Position numbers and translations under genes: made by a program. The notes under the pieces were generated by a model that saw only the letters and a program-made list of their open reading frames with translations, did not search any database and was not told the origin of the DNA. A DNA stretch of 64,000 nucleotides from Amyelois transitella (lineage: Eukaryota; Arthropoda; Insecta; Lepidoptera; Pyralidae). The stretch is from contig NC_083531.1 in assembly GCF_032362555.1 (NCBI RefSeq), forward strand, positions 434,001-498,000, given 5' to 3'. Below are positions 1 to 10,840 of the stretch, in pieces. How positions within the stretch are numbered: the stretch's first letter is position 1; every line of letters begins with the position of its first letter.

Positions 1-1581
1 GTCACCACCTCCAACGTCGCTGTGCACGCTAACTACAACCAGAACAATTTGAACAACGACATTGCTATCATTACCCTTAGCTGGGTCACTTACACCAGTG
101 AGTTTTATTTCATCAATTTTCTTTTAGATTTTGATTTCGCTGAGTGTAGTCTGTCGCAGTTTATTCGCACGCAGTGCTGACTACAACCACTCTGCAGCAA
201 TGAGAACTATAGGTTGTCGGCCGCAGTGGCAATGTATTCACTTTATATTATGAACAATTGTGAGCATTCTTAGTTAGTTTTGAAAACATTGGTTCGAATA
301 GCATCTCTGTGTCAAGCAGCTCCTGCTTGTAACATAAAAGTTGGTACACGTTACTCCCGTTTAATATGATAGGCCCAAACAGTAATCTTACTAAACTATT
401 TTCTTTTTTATATTCATTGCAACGTTTATTCCTTTTTCCAGACGTCATCCAGCCAATTGGACTCCCCACTAGCCAGACTAACAACCTCTTCGTTGGCACA
501 TGGGCTTGGGCTGCAGGATTTGGAGCCACTGGTGATAGTAAGTATATATTATCATTGGATAAAATCTAACAAACCAGGACCTGGTTTGTTTCTGGAGGAA
601 AAGTCCCATGGAATTTTGCAAAAATCTCTAATTATCTCTATGGCAACATTTGGTTTATTTTAAGTTATAAGTTCCACATTCAGTTTTAAGATATTGTCTA
701 CCGACCTTTGGGCTGATTCCTTTCGAGACCTTCTCTCATCTTTGTGTTTTCAGTCGCATCTTTATTTGTCAATTGTTATTCTTCTCTTCACTTTAGTCAC
801 TTACATAAATAAAACGTTCGATGAATTTGTAATTTCTTTTTTTTTTTCTCAGACAGCCCTATCACCAACAACCAGTTCCTGAGCGAGGTCTCCCTGCAAG
901 TGATCACCAACGCTGTGTGCGCCTCCACTTACGGCAACTCTGTGGTCGCCAGCTCCGTCATCTGCGTGAGCGGCCAGGGCCGCAGCACCTGCGGCGGGGA
1001 CTCCGGCGGCCCCCTGTGGGTGTGGGTCGGCAACAATCGCAACCTGGTTAGTATTACGTCATTTGTTTACACTACTTATTCCATACTAGAGTATGCGGTC
1101 TCGTGAAGCTTCCATTAAATTTCGTCCCCGCGGGGATTTCTAGTAGTCTCTAGTGCACCCCTAGACTATATAAGGAACATTACTTGATACAAAATTTTAC
1201 CCAGCCATTTGGCCTGTACGTTAATTTATCACTCAGTCAGCCCTTTTTAAATATATTACTCTTAGTAATGATTTCATTTAGATTATCTATCACAGTTCTG
1301 AATGCTTACTCATGGATGTCGTTGATAAAACGAGAGAAAGAAAGATCAAAAACCCTTTGATAGATAGATGATACTGATGATGGCTGGGTCTTGACTGTTT
1401 CTTCAGTAGTATTTTCTTACTCATCTATGAATAAGGCTATAGAATTATGGTGCCCTAATTCATTGTCACCTTCCAGATTGGTATCACCTCCTTCGGTCAC
1501 GTGAGCGGCTGCCAGCGCAACTTCCCCGCCGGCTTCGTCAGAGTCACTTCCTTCATCTCCTGGATCCAGGCTCGTCTTTGA
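1..1581 (+). CDS. Chymotrypsin-like serine protease A, 3' part
   Basis: Secreted S1-family endopeptidase, probably digestive. Only the last four exons are inside the window: 1-97, 442-537, 853-1046 and 1477-1581 (TGA at 1579-1581). All introns are GT-AG and phases match genes B to F (1, 1, 0). The first piece carries the catalytic Asp in NNDIA, the third carries [12 protein letters not shown] with the catalytic Ser, and the last ends in ISWIQARL. The residue six before the catalytic Ser is Ser, as in chymotrypsins, not the Asp of trypsins. It differs from B near the end of exon 4 (GNNRNL instead of GSERNL). The catalytic His, signal peptide and promoter lie before the window, so whether the whole gene is intact cannot be told. 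Family call is secure; the exact substrate is not known. Confidence 0.9.
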
Positions 1582-1624
1582 GACATCAATGGCTTCGATA
1601 TTTGACAATGTCTGATGTAAACTT

Positions 1625-1630
1625 AATAAA
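1625..1630 (+). terminator. Poly(A) signal AATAAA of protease A
   Basis: AATAAA lies 44 bases after the stop codon of protease A. The same position carries AATAAA in gene B. Confidence 0.75.
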
Positions 1631-2060
1631 TAGTTATTTTGTAACTCAGTATTTAAATCACTGCATTTTATAAACTCCTCTTATTTTCACTTTCTGTATG
1701 TATGCGCTAATGTCCGAAATATGTGGATTGATTTTGTTCCTGTTTGAAATGCTGAAAAGAGGCTTTTATGAAGAAGGTTCATATCTTTCCGGGCGATGTG
1801 GGGGCGGGTTGCTAGTTCTATAAATAGACCATAGCTACGCCCATCGTAAAACAAAAAATCCTGTTAACTTTCGCTCCTTTAAGAGTTTTAAGAAACCCAC
1901 ATAATGCGAAATTTAAAATCGTTTGACCCAGCCGTTTAAGCTGTACATCACAATGTTGATGTTATAAAATGACTCACAAGTTACATTAAGAGTTGAAAAA
2001 TTTCTACTCTAATGTTGCGTGTTTGAGCGTCGGTGGTCTAATCGAAAGGTAATGCGAGAT

Positions 2061-2333
2061 TAGCGTTGCCAGGCGTCCGGATAAAGCCGGACATAGTTAG
2101 GCTTTTTGATCGCATGTCCGGCCAAAATAAACGGTGTACGTCTTGTCCGGCTTTTGTTAGGCTTTTTACATTTCGCAAACAAGCGAGAGCCGCCGCCGCG
2201 CCGCTGAGCTTGGCCGAGCGCAGGCGACGAGAGTCGACTACCGATAATATAGGCTGTCCGGCTTTTTTAGTCAAATGTCCGGCCAAACTGACTGGTCTGT
2301 CCGGCTATTAGGTATGGCGACCTGGCAACCCTA
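2061..2333 (+). mobile_element. Non-autonomous hAT-like MITE, 273 bp, complete
   Basis: The left end reads TAGCGTTGCCAGG and the right end, reversed, TAGGGTTGCCAGG, giving terminal inverted repeats of the YARNG type seen in hAT elements. The flanks carry an 8-bp direct repeat TGCGAGAT (2053-2060 and 2334-2341), the target-site length of hAT transposons. The inside is full of GTCCGGC / GCCGGAC words in both directions and has no coding capacity. It sits inside a tRNA-derived SINE. Family assignment rests on the target-site size and end motif only. Confidence 0.7.
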
Positions 2334-2510
2334 TGCGAGATGGCATGGAGTTGGAGGCACAGGTTCAAATCCCACCTCGGCCTCGGCCACCAATGACTCT
2401 TATCTGAGTTATGTATCTAAGTACATTAATTATTAAATATCGATGTTCTTACGGTAAGGAAAACATGTGTAACTATGACCCAATACGAGTTGGTAACTGC
2501 CCAATCGATG

Positions 2511-3020
2511 CGATCTGACCAAAGCATTTGATTGCGTAGATCATAGAACTCTTCTGCTTAAGCTCGCTCATTACGGGTTCGACACTGCTGCCGTTGAACT
2601 AATTAAATCATATCTTAGTGATAGATAACAAACGGTAGATTTAAATAATACAAAATCGAAAGGAGCGACGGTAAAAACTGGGGTACCGCAAGGTTCCATT
2701 TTGGGACCTTTTCTCTTTCTGGTATATATCAACGACCTGCCTTGCATGATTGAGAAACAGACTGGCATCGTGTTGTTTGCAGATGAAACGTCACTAATTT
2801 TTAAAATGAACCGCCGTAACGAAATCTGTGATGATGTGAATAGCACTTTAGCCGCCATTTCTAACTGGTTTATAATCAACAACTTACTGTTAAATGCAAA
2901 TAAGACCCAATGCATTAAGTTTACACTTCCCAATGTGCGGCAGGCAAATGTGGATATTAGTATAAGTACTAAAAGATTAAATTTTGTTGATAAGTAGTAC
3001 TACTTTCTTAGGAATAACAT
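2511..3020 (+). mobile_element. LINE reverse transcriptase fragment (Jockey/CR1-like)
   Basis: Codes in pieces for reverse-transcriptase motifs: a KAFDCVDH region, GVPQGSILGPFLFLVYINDL, and FADETS in place of FADDTS. The change of the second catalytic Asp to Glu and an in-frame stop in the segment after SYLSDR show that it is dead. It is a shorter copy of the element at 10841-12598. Confidence 0.8.
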
Positions 3021-3029
3021 TAGATTCTT

Positions 3030-3268
3030 CGGTCGGCCGGTTATTCGATTCGAGTCGATTCGGCCAAATTAAACGGTGTCCGTCTTGTTCGGCTTTTGTT
3101 AGGCTTTTTACATTCGCAAACAAGCGAGAGACGCCGCCGCGCCGCCGAGCGTGGCCGAGCGACGAGAGTCGACTACCGATAATATAGGCTGTCCGGCTTT
3201 TTTAGTCAAATGTCCGGCCAAACTGACTGGTCTGTCCGGCTATTAGGTATGGCGACCTGGCAACCCTA
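3030..3268 (+). mobile_element. Second, left-truncated copy of the hAT-like MITE
   Basis: From about 3060 to 3268 it matches the right four-fifths of the MITE at 2061-2333 and ends at the same CCTGGCAACCCTA terminus followed by TGCGAGAT. Together with the SINE body that follows it, it is a local duplication flanking the LINE fragment. Confidence 0.65.
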
Positions 3269-3869
3269 TGCGAGATGGCATGGAGTTGGAGGCACGGGTT
3301 CAAATCCCACCTCGGCCTCGGCCACCAATTACTCTTTCTGAGTTATGTATCTAAGTACATTAATTATTAAATATCGATGCTCTTACGGTAAGGAAAACAT
3401 GTGTAACTATGGTCCTATACAAGTTGGTAACTGCCCGATCCAAAAGGCGCACCCTAGGCTCTTCTCCAGAGAGGTCAGGATTCAAAAAAATTAAAAAAAA
3501 ATATTCAAAAACGCACTGAATTTTAAAGCGCCTTCAAAAATATGTGGTCACAGTTTAACTTGTATGTATGTTTGTCCGCGATTACCTTGCGCTTCGCTGT
3601 ACCGATTTTGAAAAATATTCTAGAAATTTAACCGATTTCATAAAATTTTGATATCGATTGGAGGCGGTTCACTTTTTACAAAAGTGAAAGTAAAATGTGT
3701 AGCTCTGTATACTCTAACTAAAGGATTCGTTGAAGCTTTAAATAACAGTTGGTCATTGTAATTCATATCAGCTGTTAGACTTAAAGCAAGCGATTATTAT
3801 GTTCGTTTCGTAAGGAGCATGAAAAAATCCAAATTCATTGCCTTGAGTGGATTTTACGTACGTATATAA

Positions 3870-4283
3870 AATATTGGGCTAGCAACCTGTGGCTTAACGT
3901 GGCCTGTCAATCTTTGCGAGACTGTTGGTTTGTCTACCTCGCAAGTGAAATAGACATGATTATATGTATATCATCATCACTACATATAATAAAACAGTAA
4001 ATATATAAAATCACGCCTTTTTCTCGGAGGGGTAGGCGGAGACTACATCTTTCCACTTGACACGATCTCTGCATACTTCCTTCGCTTCGTCCACATTAAT
4101 AACTATCTTCATGCAGACTCTGCGATTTCGGGTATTCTTTACCTGACCCTTTTCCAGGACGTCCTTAATTTGATCAAGATACGTTCTTTTAGGCCTTCCA
4201 ACTCCGACCTTTCCCTCCACACTCTCCTTGTATATCTGCTTAGTCCACCTGCTTTCGTTCATCCTCTCCACATGACCAAAACA
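3870..4283 (-). mobile_element. LINE C-terminal remnant plus decayed dispersed repeat
   Basis: The minus strand of 4009-4283 codes for the tail of a LINE polyprotein (GHVERMNESRWTKQIYKES, then GRPKRTYLDQIKDVL and an Asn-Arg-Arg-x-Cys-Met-Lys stretch). The same tail occurs at 13855-14118, 25686-25830, 53337-53600, 61040-61222 and 62893-63070. Upstream, 3870-3970 is a worn copy of the TATGTATG-ended repeat. The LINE clade is not certain. Confidence 0.6.
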
Positions 4284-4436
4284 AATTGAGTATATTTAAA
4301 AAAAAATAATTTATAACGTTATAAAAATTGTATTTAAATAAATACATTTGTACACGCTAATATCCGGAACTACTGAACGGATTTGTATATTTAATTGATT
4401 TTGGAATCTGATACAGCTGATAACAAACCATAACAA

Positions 4437-4506
4437 CTCAGATAAACAATAGGAAATACCGAAATGATTAAGACTTCATTTCGGTATTTCCTATTGTTTA
4501 TCTGAG
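4437..4506. repeat. Perfect 30-bp inverted repeat with 10-base loop
   Basis: Left arm 4437-4466 starts CTCAGATAAACAATAGG; right arm 4477-4506 is its exact reverse complement; loop is ATTAAGACTT (4467-4476). It can form a long hairpin or cruciform. It lies in the shared upstream region of genes B and C. Confidence 0.9.
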
Positions 4507-4626
4507 ATGTTCAACATAATAAGTATTTTCTATTAGCGTATAAAAATCGAAGATCTGGAACACCTGATCCGAATTATACAAAAGACTTTTTTACAAAAGT
4601 TGTTCAACATGATAAGAAATTGATAA

Positions 4627-4793
4627 CATGATGACGTCTTATGAAAATGCTGCAGTGTAGTTTGTTCCGCCGTACACATGCGCTTTGGAAGCGGTAGTAG
4701 TTATAATTAGATTTAAGTTATGTGACGTCAATAAGTGATACCTTGTATCCAATTTTGAAAATAAATCTATTCTATTCTATTCTATTCTTAGCA
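4627..4793 (+). mobile_element. LINE 3'-end insertion
   Basis: Matches the 3' untranslated end of the LINE at 12430-12598 (ATGAAAATGCTGCAGTGTAG, then a TCTATTCTATTC tail). It is present upstream of gene B and missing from the matching place upstream of gene C (near 14475), so it arrived after the B/C duplication or was lost from C. Confidence 0.75.
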
Positions 4794-5284
4794 TTTTTAA
4801 TTAAAATGAACATGGCAATCTCAGGCAAAGCTAACGAAAACATGAAATGTCAATAGTGAGCAGTCTTCTTTCTCCTCTATTCCTTGCTGCACGAATCGAG
4901 TAAGGTTGTTTGTATCAGACGAATCTTAAACCAGCCCAAAATTATACAGAAAAACGTACTACACCAGGTGCTTTTTTTTCGCTGATAATAATATAAGTTT
5001 ATTGCTCACCATAATCAGCAAATCAGTCCAGGGATTGGGTTGATTTCTAAACAACTGAAGGAAAAACTGACTAATTCAGAATGTGGGAGCACGAGTGATG
5101 TGACACCAACGTCTAACAAATAAGTGGCATAGGTCCTGTACATCATAGATCATACCAGTTTAATAGGTCTACTCCAGCAAATGATTACCATATTATTTTA
5201 TACTTTTTCATGCTAATAAAATAACAGACAAACAAACATCCATGCCTTTTTTTCAATAACATTAAATAGATACTTCAAATCGGA

Positions 5285-5334
5285 TTAACGTAATTAACAA
5301 TATCAGCTAATCGCCGGACTGTTTGGTATAAAAA
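5285..5334 (+). promoter_or_regulatory. Proximal promoter of protease B
   Basis: TATAAAAA at 5327-5334 lies 44 bases before the ATG at 5371. The preceding 40 bases (TTAACGTAATTAAC, a TATCAGCTAAT word, CCGGACTGTTTGG) are also found before gene C (14974-15023) and, on the other strand, before gene D. TATC is a GATA-type site in reverse; GATA factors are known regulators of insect midgut genes, but use of this site is inferred. Confidence 0.75.
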
Positions 5335-5370
5335 CTACCTATGTCTTCTTTCATACATCACTTGTGCAAA

Positions 5371-8300
5371 ATGAAATTCTTGGTCGTCTTAGTCGCCCTC
5401 GCAGCCGCTGTGCTGGCCGAAGAGCCGATCTTCAAGGACTACCATCAGGAGATCGGTGTGTCCCTAGCAGCTAAGATCAAGGCTCGCGAAGAAGCCGCCG
5501 ACTTCGACGGCTCCAGGATCACCGGGGGCAATGCTGCCGCCTTAGGATCTCACCCGCACTTGGTAAGTTGACTTTTTTAGCTATTTACTGTGTACTTATG
5601 GAAGAGTGTTGAGTCTTTTGGAGTTCGGGCACCTACCTAGGTGATTTGGCCAAGTTACAAGTTTTTACACATACCAACTGTCATATAACTCCTCCAAACC
5701 TCAGGAAGGTATAGTCTATTTCTTAAGGTACTGAAATAAATGTATTGTCACACATTGAACCACATGGTTTTTTTTTCGTTGAAAGTATATTTAAAATTAA
5801 TTTATAGTCATGATAAAAAGGGCAAAATGAAATATCAGATGGCTTATATTGAATTAATTTTCATATTAACACGTTTGATGCTAAGCCAGGTCTTTCTGGG
5901 CTGGTCCTGATTTTTCCCCGGTGCAAAGGCTAAAGTCGTGTCTTCTCGCTCTGGGCGGGAGCTGTTACTTTAGTTGTACTCAAGGTACAAACAAAAGTTA
6001 TATGCCGTAGCTTCATTTTAAGAATAGAACTCAACAGTCTATAAAAAATGTACCGTGTCTATTCGGCCTGGTCCGCAAGGAACGAATAGGAACCGAACGA
6101 AGCGCGGCTCGAAGCTCGCTCGGTAAGCATAGTGCTGTTACTGCTGTAAATTCTCGATAAACGTGTTTGGAGTGCGCACGCGTGTGTATACTGTGTAGTG
6201 AATACGTCTTTTTTGTGCGATGCTAGTTATAAGACGTCGTTTTTATTTAATACTTTGATTTTTTTCAATAAAAATTAGTAATTTGATTAGACCGTCACCA
6301 CTCGCGCATAATACAAAAATGTTTATGAAAATCACACACAGTCAAGATGTTTTTAAAATCATATTGTTTTCTATGCGGTACTGGGCATGAAAGGCCTTGT
6401 GTTTGTTTTCCCCAAAATATAACCTTTGTCTTTGTTGGATCCCCAGGCTAAGCCAGAGGTAAATAGGTACATTCCTTAGCTACAACATAGTGCAAAAAAA
6501 TCTCGTGTATCTTTTAATTCCGCAACTTTATTAAAAAAATTGACAGAAAGATGGTACCCGGTCTAATGGACCTGATTCGCACTAGAAAAGAATCCACTTC
6601 CTGGCCGAATCGACCTGGTATCGCATGGTACTTTTATACACGAAAACAGTCCCGCAGCTAGCGTGTTAACCATTCTGGATTTCATAAATGTATGTTTCAA
6701 TAAAAAAAAGGAATCTGAATTGTTTGCCTGTCCGCTAAATAGTAGGTAGTAATAAAATAAAACTTGGATGAAACCTTTTCGAAACGTCGGTTTAATTTGT
6801 ATTTTTATTTTCTGATGATATAAGAAATTATTTTTCGTTAACGCCGCCATTTTATATTTGTTGCATGTTTTCACCTAATTCCTCATCTTTCAGGGTGGTC
6901 TAGTCATCACACTTACCAATACCTTCACCTCCGTCTGCGGCTCCTCCCTCCTCTCCAACACGCGCGCCGTCACCGCCGCCCACTGCTGGAGACACGGCAA
7001 CAGCCAAGCTCGCCAGTTCGTCGTGGTCCTCGGCTCCCTGCGTCTCTTCTCCGGCGGTGTCCGCGTCACCACCTCCAACGTCACTTTGCACGCTAACTAC
7101 AACGAGACCAATTTGAACAACGACATTGCTATCATTACGCTCAGCTGGGTCACTTACACCAGTGAGTTTTATTTCATCAATTTTCTGAGGTTTAGATTTC
7201 GCTGAGATATTTCTGTCGTAGTTTATTCGCACGCAGTGCTGACTACAACCACTCTGCAACACTGAGAATTACAATAGGTTGTCGGCCGCAGTGGCAATGT
7301 GTTCACTTTATATTATGAACATTTGTGAGCATTCTTAGTTAGTCTTGAAAACATTAGTTCGAATATCATCTCTGTGTCAAGCAGCTCCTGCTTATAACAT
7401 AAAAGTTGGTACACTTTACTCCCGTTTAACATGATAGGCCCAAACAGTAATCTTACTAAACTATTTTCTTTTTTATATTCATTGCAACGTTTATTCCTTT
7501 TTCCAGACGTCATCCAGCCAATTGGACTCCCCACTAGCCAGACTAATAACCTCTTTGTTGGCACATGGGCTTGGGCTGCAGGATTTGGGGCCACTGGTGA
7601 TAGTAAGTATATATTATCATTGGATAAAATGTCTAACAAACTTCCTGGAGATAAAGTCCCATGGGACTCTACAAAAATCTCTAATTATCTCTATGGCAAC
7701 ATTTGGTTGTGTTTATTTTAACTTATAAGTTCCACATACAATTTGAAGACTTTAGTTAGACAATAAGTTGTACTTTTGCTAAAATATTGTCTACCAGTTG
7801 ACCTTTGGGTTGTTTCCTTTCGAGACCTTCTCACATCTTTGTGTGTTTCCAGTCGCATCTTTATTAGTCAACTGTTATTCTTCTCTTCAATTAGTTCCCA
7901 GTCCCGGTTTGGAGTCAATTGGCTCGTTCCTACACCTACATAAATAAAACTTTCGACGAATTTTTAATTTCTTTTTTTTCAGACAGCCCCATCACCACCA
8001 ACCAGTTCCTGAGCGAGGTCTCCCTGCAAGTGATCACCAACGCTGTGTGCGCCTCCACTTACGGCAACTCTGTGGTCGCCAGCTCCGTCATCTGCGTGAG
8101 CGGCCAGGGCCGCAGCACCTGCGGCGGGGACTCCGGCGGCCCCCTGTGGGTGTGGGTCGGCAGCGAGCGCAACCTGGTCAGTATTACGTCATTTGTTTAC
8201 ACTACTTATTCCATACTAGAGTATGCGGTTTCGAGAAGCTTCCATTAAATTTCGTCCCCGCGGGGATTTCGGGTAATACTTCCCTAGTATACCCCTAGAC

Positions 8301-8683
8301 TATATTTGGACTGCGCGTTAATTTATCACTCAGTCAGCCCTTTTTAAATATATTACTCTTAGTAATGATTTCATCTAGATTATCTATCACAGTTCTGAGT
8401 GCTTACTCATGGATGTCGTTGATAAAATGAGAGAAAGAAAGATCAAAGACTCTTTGATAGATAGATGATACTGATGATGGCTGGGTTTTGACGGTTTCTT
8501 CAGTAGTATTTTCTTACTCATCTCCGCTATGAATAAGGCAATAGAATTATGGTGCCCTAATTCATTGTCACCTTCCAGATCGGTATCACCTCCTTCGGTC
8601 ACGTGAGCGGCTGCCAGCGCAACTTCCCCGCCGGCTTCGTCAGAGTCACTTCCTTCATCTCCTGGATCCAGGCTCGTCTTTGA
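5371..8683 (+). CDS. Chymotrypsin-like serine protease B
   Basis: Secreted digestive-type S1 endopeptidase zymogen, 284 residues. Exons 5371-5562, 6894-7161, 7507-7602, 7983-8176 and 8579-8683, all GT-AG, phases 0, 1, 1, 0. Signal peptide is [16 protein letters not shown]; the propeptide ends at Arg49 with new N-terminus Ile50 (R-ITGG). Triad: His94 in TAAHC, Asp141 in NNDIA, Ser236 in GGDSGGP. Ser230 holds the pocket-base position (189 in chymotrypsin numbering) and Gly257 position 216, so preference for bulky hydrophobic P1 residues is likely. Cys pairs 79/95, 208/223 and 232/262 fit three family disulfides. The ATG at 5341 also opens the frame but lies only 14 bases past the TATA start, so transcription should begin after it; 5371 is chosen. 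Downstream AATAAA at 8727. Confidence 0.95.
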
Positions 8684-8726
8684 GACATCAATGGCTTCGA
8701 TATATGACAATGTCGGATGTAAACTT

Positions 8727-8732
8727 AATAAA
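8727..8732 (+). terminator. Poly(A) signal AATAAA of protease B
   Basis: AATAAA lies 44 bases after the stop of gene B, in the same place as in gene A. Confidence 0.75.
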
Positions 8733-8804
8733 TAGTTATTTTGTAACTCAGTATTTAAATCACTACATGTTATAAACTCCCCTTATTTTCACTTTCTGTA
8801 TGTA

Positions 8805-8962
8805 GGGATAGGCTTACAAACTTGGGATTCTCTTTTAGGCGATGGGCTAGCAACCTGTAACTAGTTGAATCTCAATTCTATCGTTTAGCCAAATAGCTGA
8901 ACGTGGCCATTCAGTCTCCCCTCAAGGGATATAGACATGACCATATGTATGTATGAATGTAT
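8805..8962 (+). mobile_element. Dispersed LINE-3'-end-like repeat copy
   Basis: Part of the repeat that runs from GGCACCAATACAAAAAAG through GGCGATGGGCTAGCAACCTG and GCTGAACGTGGCC to GATATAGACGTGACC and a TATGTATG tail. It lies between gene B and the matching block that follows gene A without it, so it was inserted after the A/B duplication. Confidence 0.7.
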
Positions 8963-9371
8963 TTATGTACGCGCTAATGTCGGAAATTTGTGGATTGATT
9001 TTGTTCCTGTTTGAAATTCTGAAAAGAGGCTTTTCTGAAGAAGGTTCATATCTTTCCGGGCGATGTCGGGGCTCCTTAAAAAGTATTAGGAAACCCAAAT
9101 AATGCGAAATTTTAAATCGCTTGACCCAGCGGTTTAGGCTAATACATCACAATGTCGATGTTGTAAAATGACTTACAAGTTACATTAAGAGTTGAAAAAT
9201 TTCAACTCTAATGTTGCGTTTTTGAGCGTCGGTGGTCTAATCGAAAGGTATTGTGTGCTGATACTAGAAAGGAGTTTATAATCTATATATAATGTCACTG
9301 AATGTTTTATCATTAATCAATCCTTGAATAAAAAGATGAACACTGCTCTGCATGTTTAATTATATCTAATA

Positions 9372-10343
9372 ACTAGCTGTGCCCGCGACTTCGTCCGCGA
9401 GGAATAGTTATTTGGGGCATCATATTTATTTTTGCAAACATCCTCCTCGGCTTTATCAATTATAGTTGCTAATTGTTATGCGACTTGGCGACGACTTGGC
9501 CCACATCATTACCCGCGACCGAAGGGAGACCGTATATATGCGTTTAGGGTGAGAGGTTGTGCGTTTGTGTGTTTGTTTGTGCAAACCAATGTTAGCATAT
9601 ATCTCCAAAACTACTGGTCCGATTTTAATGCGGTTTTCACGGCGTATTAGAAAGAACGCTGGTTCGCCGTATTAAATGTTTCGCTGCAAATTGCTTATAA
9701 CGACTATATCTTAAAACCTATTCGTCTGATTTATATACTGTAAATGGCAATTTTAGTCTACATGAAAAGCCGAAAGTAATAAACATATTTATTTGGATAA
9801 GGATTAATACTGAATTAAAGAAAATTGGTTTCAAAATAACTTATGTTTATAATGAAAAAATAATCTTAAAAAATGAACATAAAAGTGGTTATTGTAAGTA
9901 AACCTTAAGAGATAGATATATGCTCTCGCGGACTTTTTTGTGGCAAAAAATGAGTACTTCACATCTTTAGTACATTGTTTTACTATATCTTTGTTGGTTT
10001 GCGCAGCGTTCGCGTGGAAAGCTCGCAGATGGCAGACTCATTCAACTTTCACCTGCATTGTTGACGTTTCCCGTAGGAAATCCGGGATAAAATGTAGCCT
10101 ATAGCCTTCCTCGATAAATAGACTATCTAACAGTGAAAGAATTATTTAAATTGGTTCAGAAGTTTCTGAGATTAGCGCGTTTAAACAAACAAAACAAACT
10201 CTTCAGCTTTATAATATTAAGTATACATAAATAGACTGTCTAACAGTGAAAGAATTATTCAAATCGGTTCAGTAGTTTCTGAGATTAGCGCATTTAAACA
10301 AACAAACAAACAAACTCTTCAGCTTTACAATATTAGTATAGAT
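9372..10343 (+). mobile_element. Long copy of the CGCGACTTCGTCCGCG repeat
   Basis: Begins ACTAGCTGTGCCCGCGACTT and ends near CTTTACAATATTAGTATAGA. Its last part is tandemly doubled (10100-10225 and 10226-10343, both with CAGTGAAAGAATTATT). No frame longer than about 70 codons is open. Shorter copies sit at 31868-32128 (reverse) and 54605-54830. It separates a SINE head (about 9228-9249) from the rest of that SINE. Confidence 0.6.
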
Positions 10344-10390
10344 AGGGAAGAAGTGAATACAATTAACAAACTTCAAAAGTAATGCCAGAT

Positions 10391-10663
10391 TAGCGTTGCC
10401 AGGCGTCTGGATAAAGCCGGACATAGTTAGGCTTTTTGATCGCATGTCCGGCCAAAATAAACGGTGTACGTCTTGTCCGGCTTTTGTTAGGCTTTTTACA
10501 TTTCGCAAACAAGCGAGAGACGCCGCCGCGCCGCTGAGCTTGGCCGAGCGCAGGCGACGAGAGTCGACTACCGATAATATAGGCTGTCCGGCTTTTTTAG
10601 TCAAATGTCCGGCCAAACTGACTGGTCTGTTCGGCTATTAGGTATGGCGACCTGGCAACCCTA
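10391..10663 (+). mobile_element. hAT-like MITE, duplicate copy
   Basis: Same 273-bp length and ends as the copy at 2061-2333. The left flank reads TGCCAGAT against TGCGAGAT on the right, one change from a perfect 8-bp target duplication, as expected if the whole block was copied with the protease gene. Confidence 0.7.
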
Positions 10664-10840
10664 TGCGAGATGGCATGGAGTTGGAGGCACAGGTTCAAAT
10701 CCCACCTCGGCCTCGGCCACCAATGACTCTTATCTGAGTTATGTATCTAAGTACATTAATTATTACATATCGATGTTCTTACGGTAAGGAAAACATGTGT
10801 AACTATGGTCCAATACGAGTTGGTAACTGCCCAATCGATG
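10664..10840 (+). mobile_element. SINE middle part
   Basis: Matches 2334-2510, with B-box-like GGTTCAAATCC, and is cut at its right side by the LINE beginning about 10841. The tail of this SINE reappears at about 13311-13345 after the LINEs. Confidence 0.6.

Larger units (their letters stand above)
2025..3485 (+). mobile_element. tRNA-derived SINE broken up by later insertions
   Basis: A tRNA-like head (2025-2060, containing GTCGGTGGTCTAATCG) continues at 2334 with a B-box-like word GGTTCAAATCC, and its tail (CTCTTCTCCAGAGAGGTCAGGATT region) appears at about 3455-3485. A hAT-like MITE and a LINE fragment separate the parts. The same SINE family is nearly whole at 40208-40605, which shows the original order. 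The middle part is present twice (2334-2510 and 3269-3450). Confidence 0.65.

Noticed and set aside
4011-4271. 86-codon frame as a host gene
   Set aside because: The same coding tail recurs six times in the window; it is a LINE remnant.
5341-5370. Upstream in-frame ATG adding MSSFIHHLCK to protease B (also in C)
   Set aside because: It lies only about 14 bases past the TATA box, before the expected transcription start; the ATG at 5371 gives a standard signal peptide.
6890-7262. Open frames antisense to exon 2 of the proteases (also at 16525-16912, 21743-21964, 28888-29200, 35079-35400)
   Set aside because: They mirror GC-rich codons of the real exon in each copy and show no family features.
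8387-8710. Antisense frame over exon 5 of gene B (also 1417-1608 and 18031-18354)
   Set aside because: Shadow of the protease exon; the opposite frame has splice sites and conserved protein.
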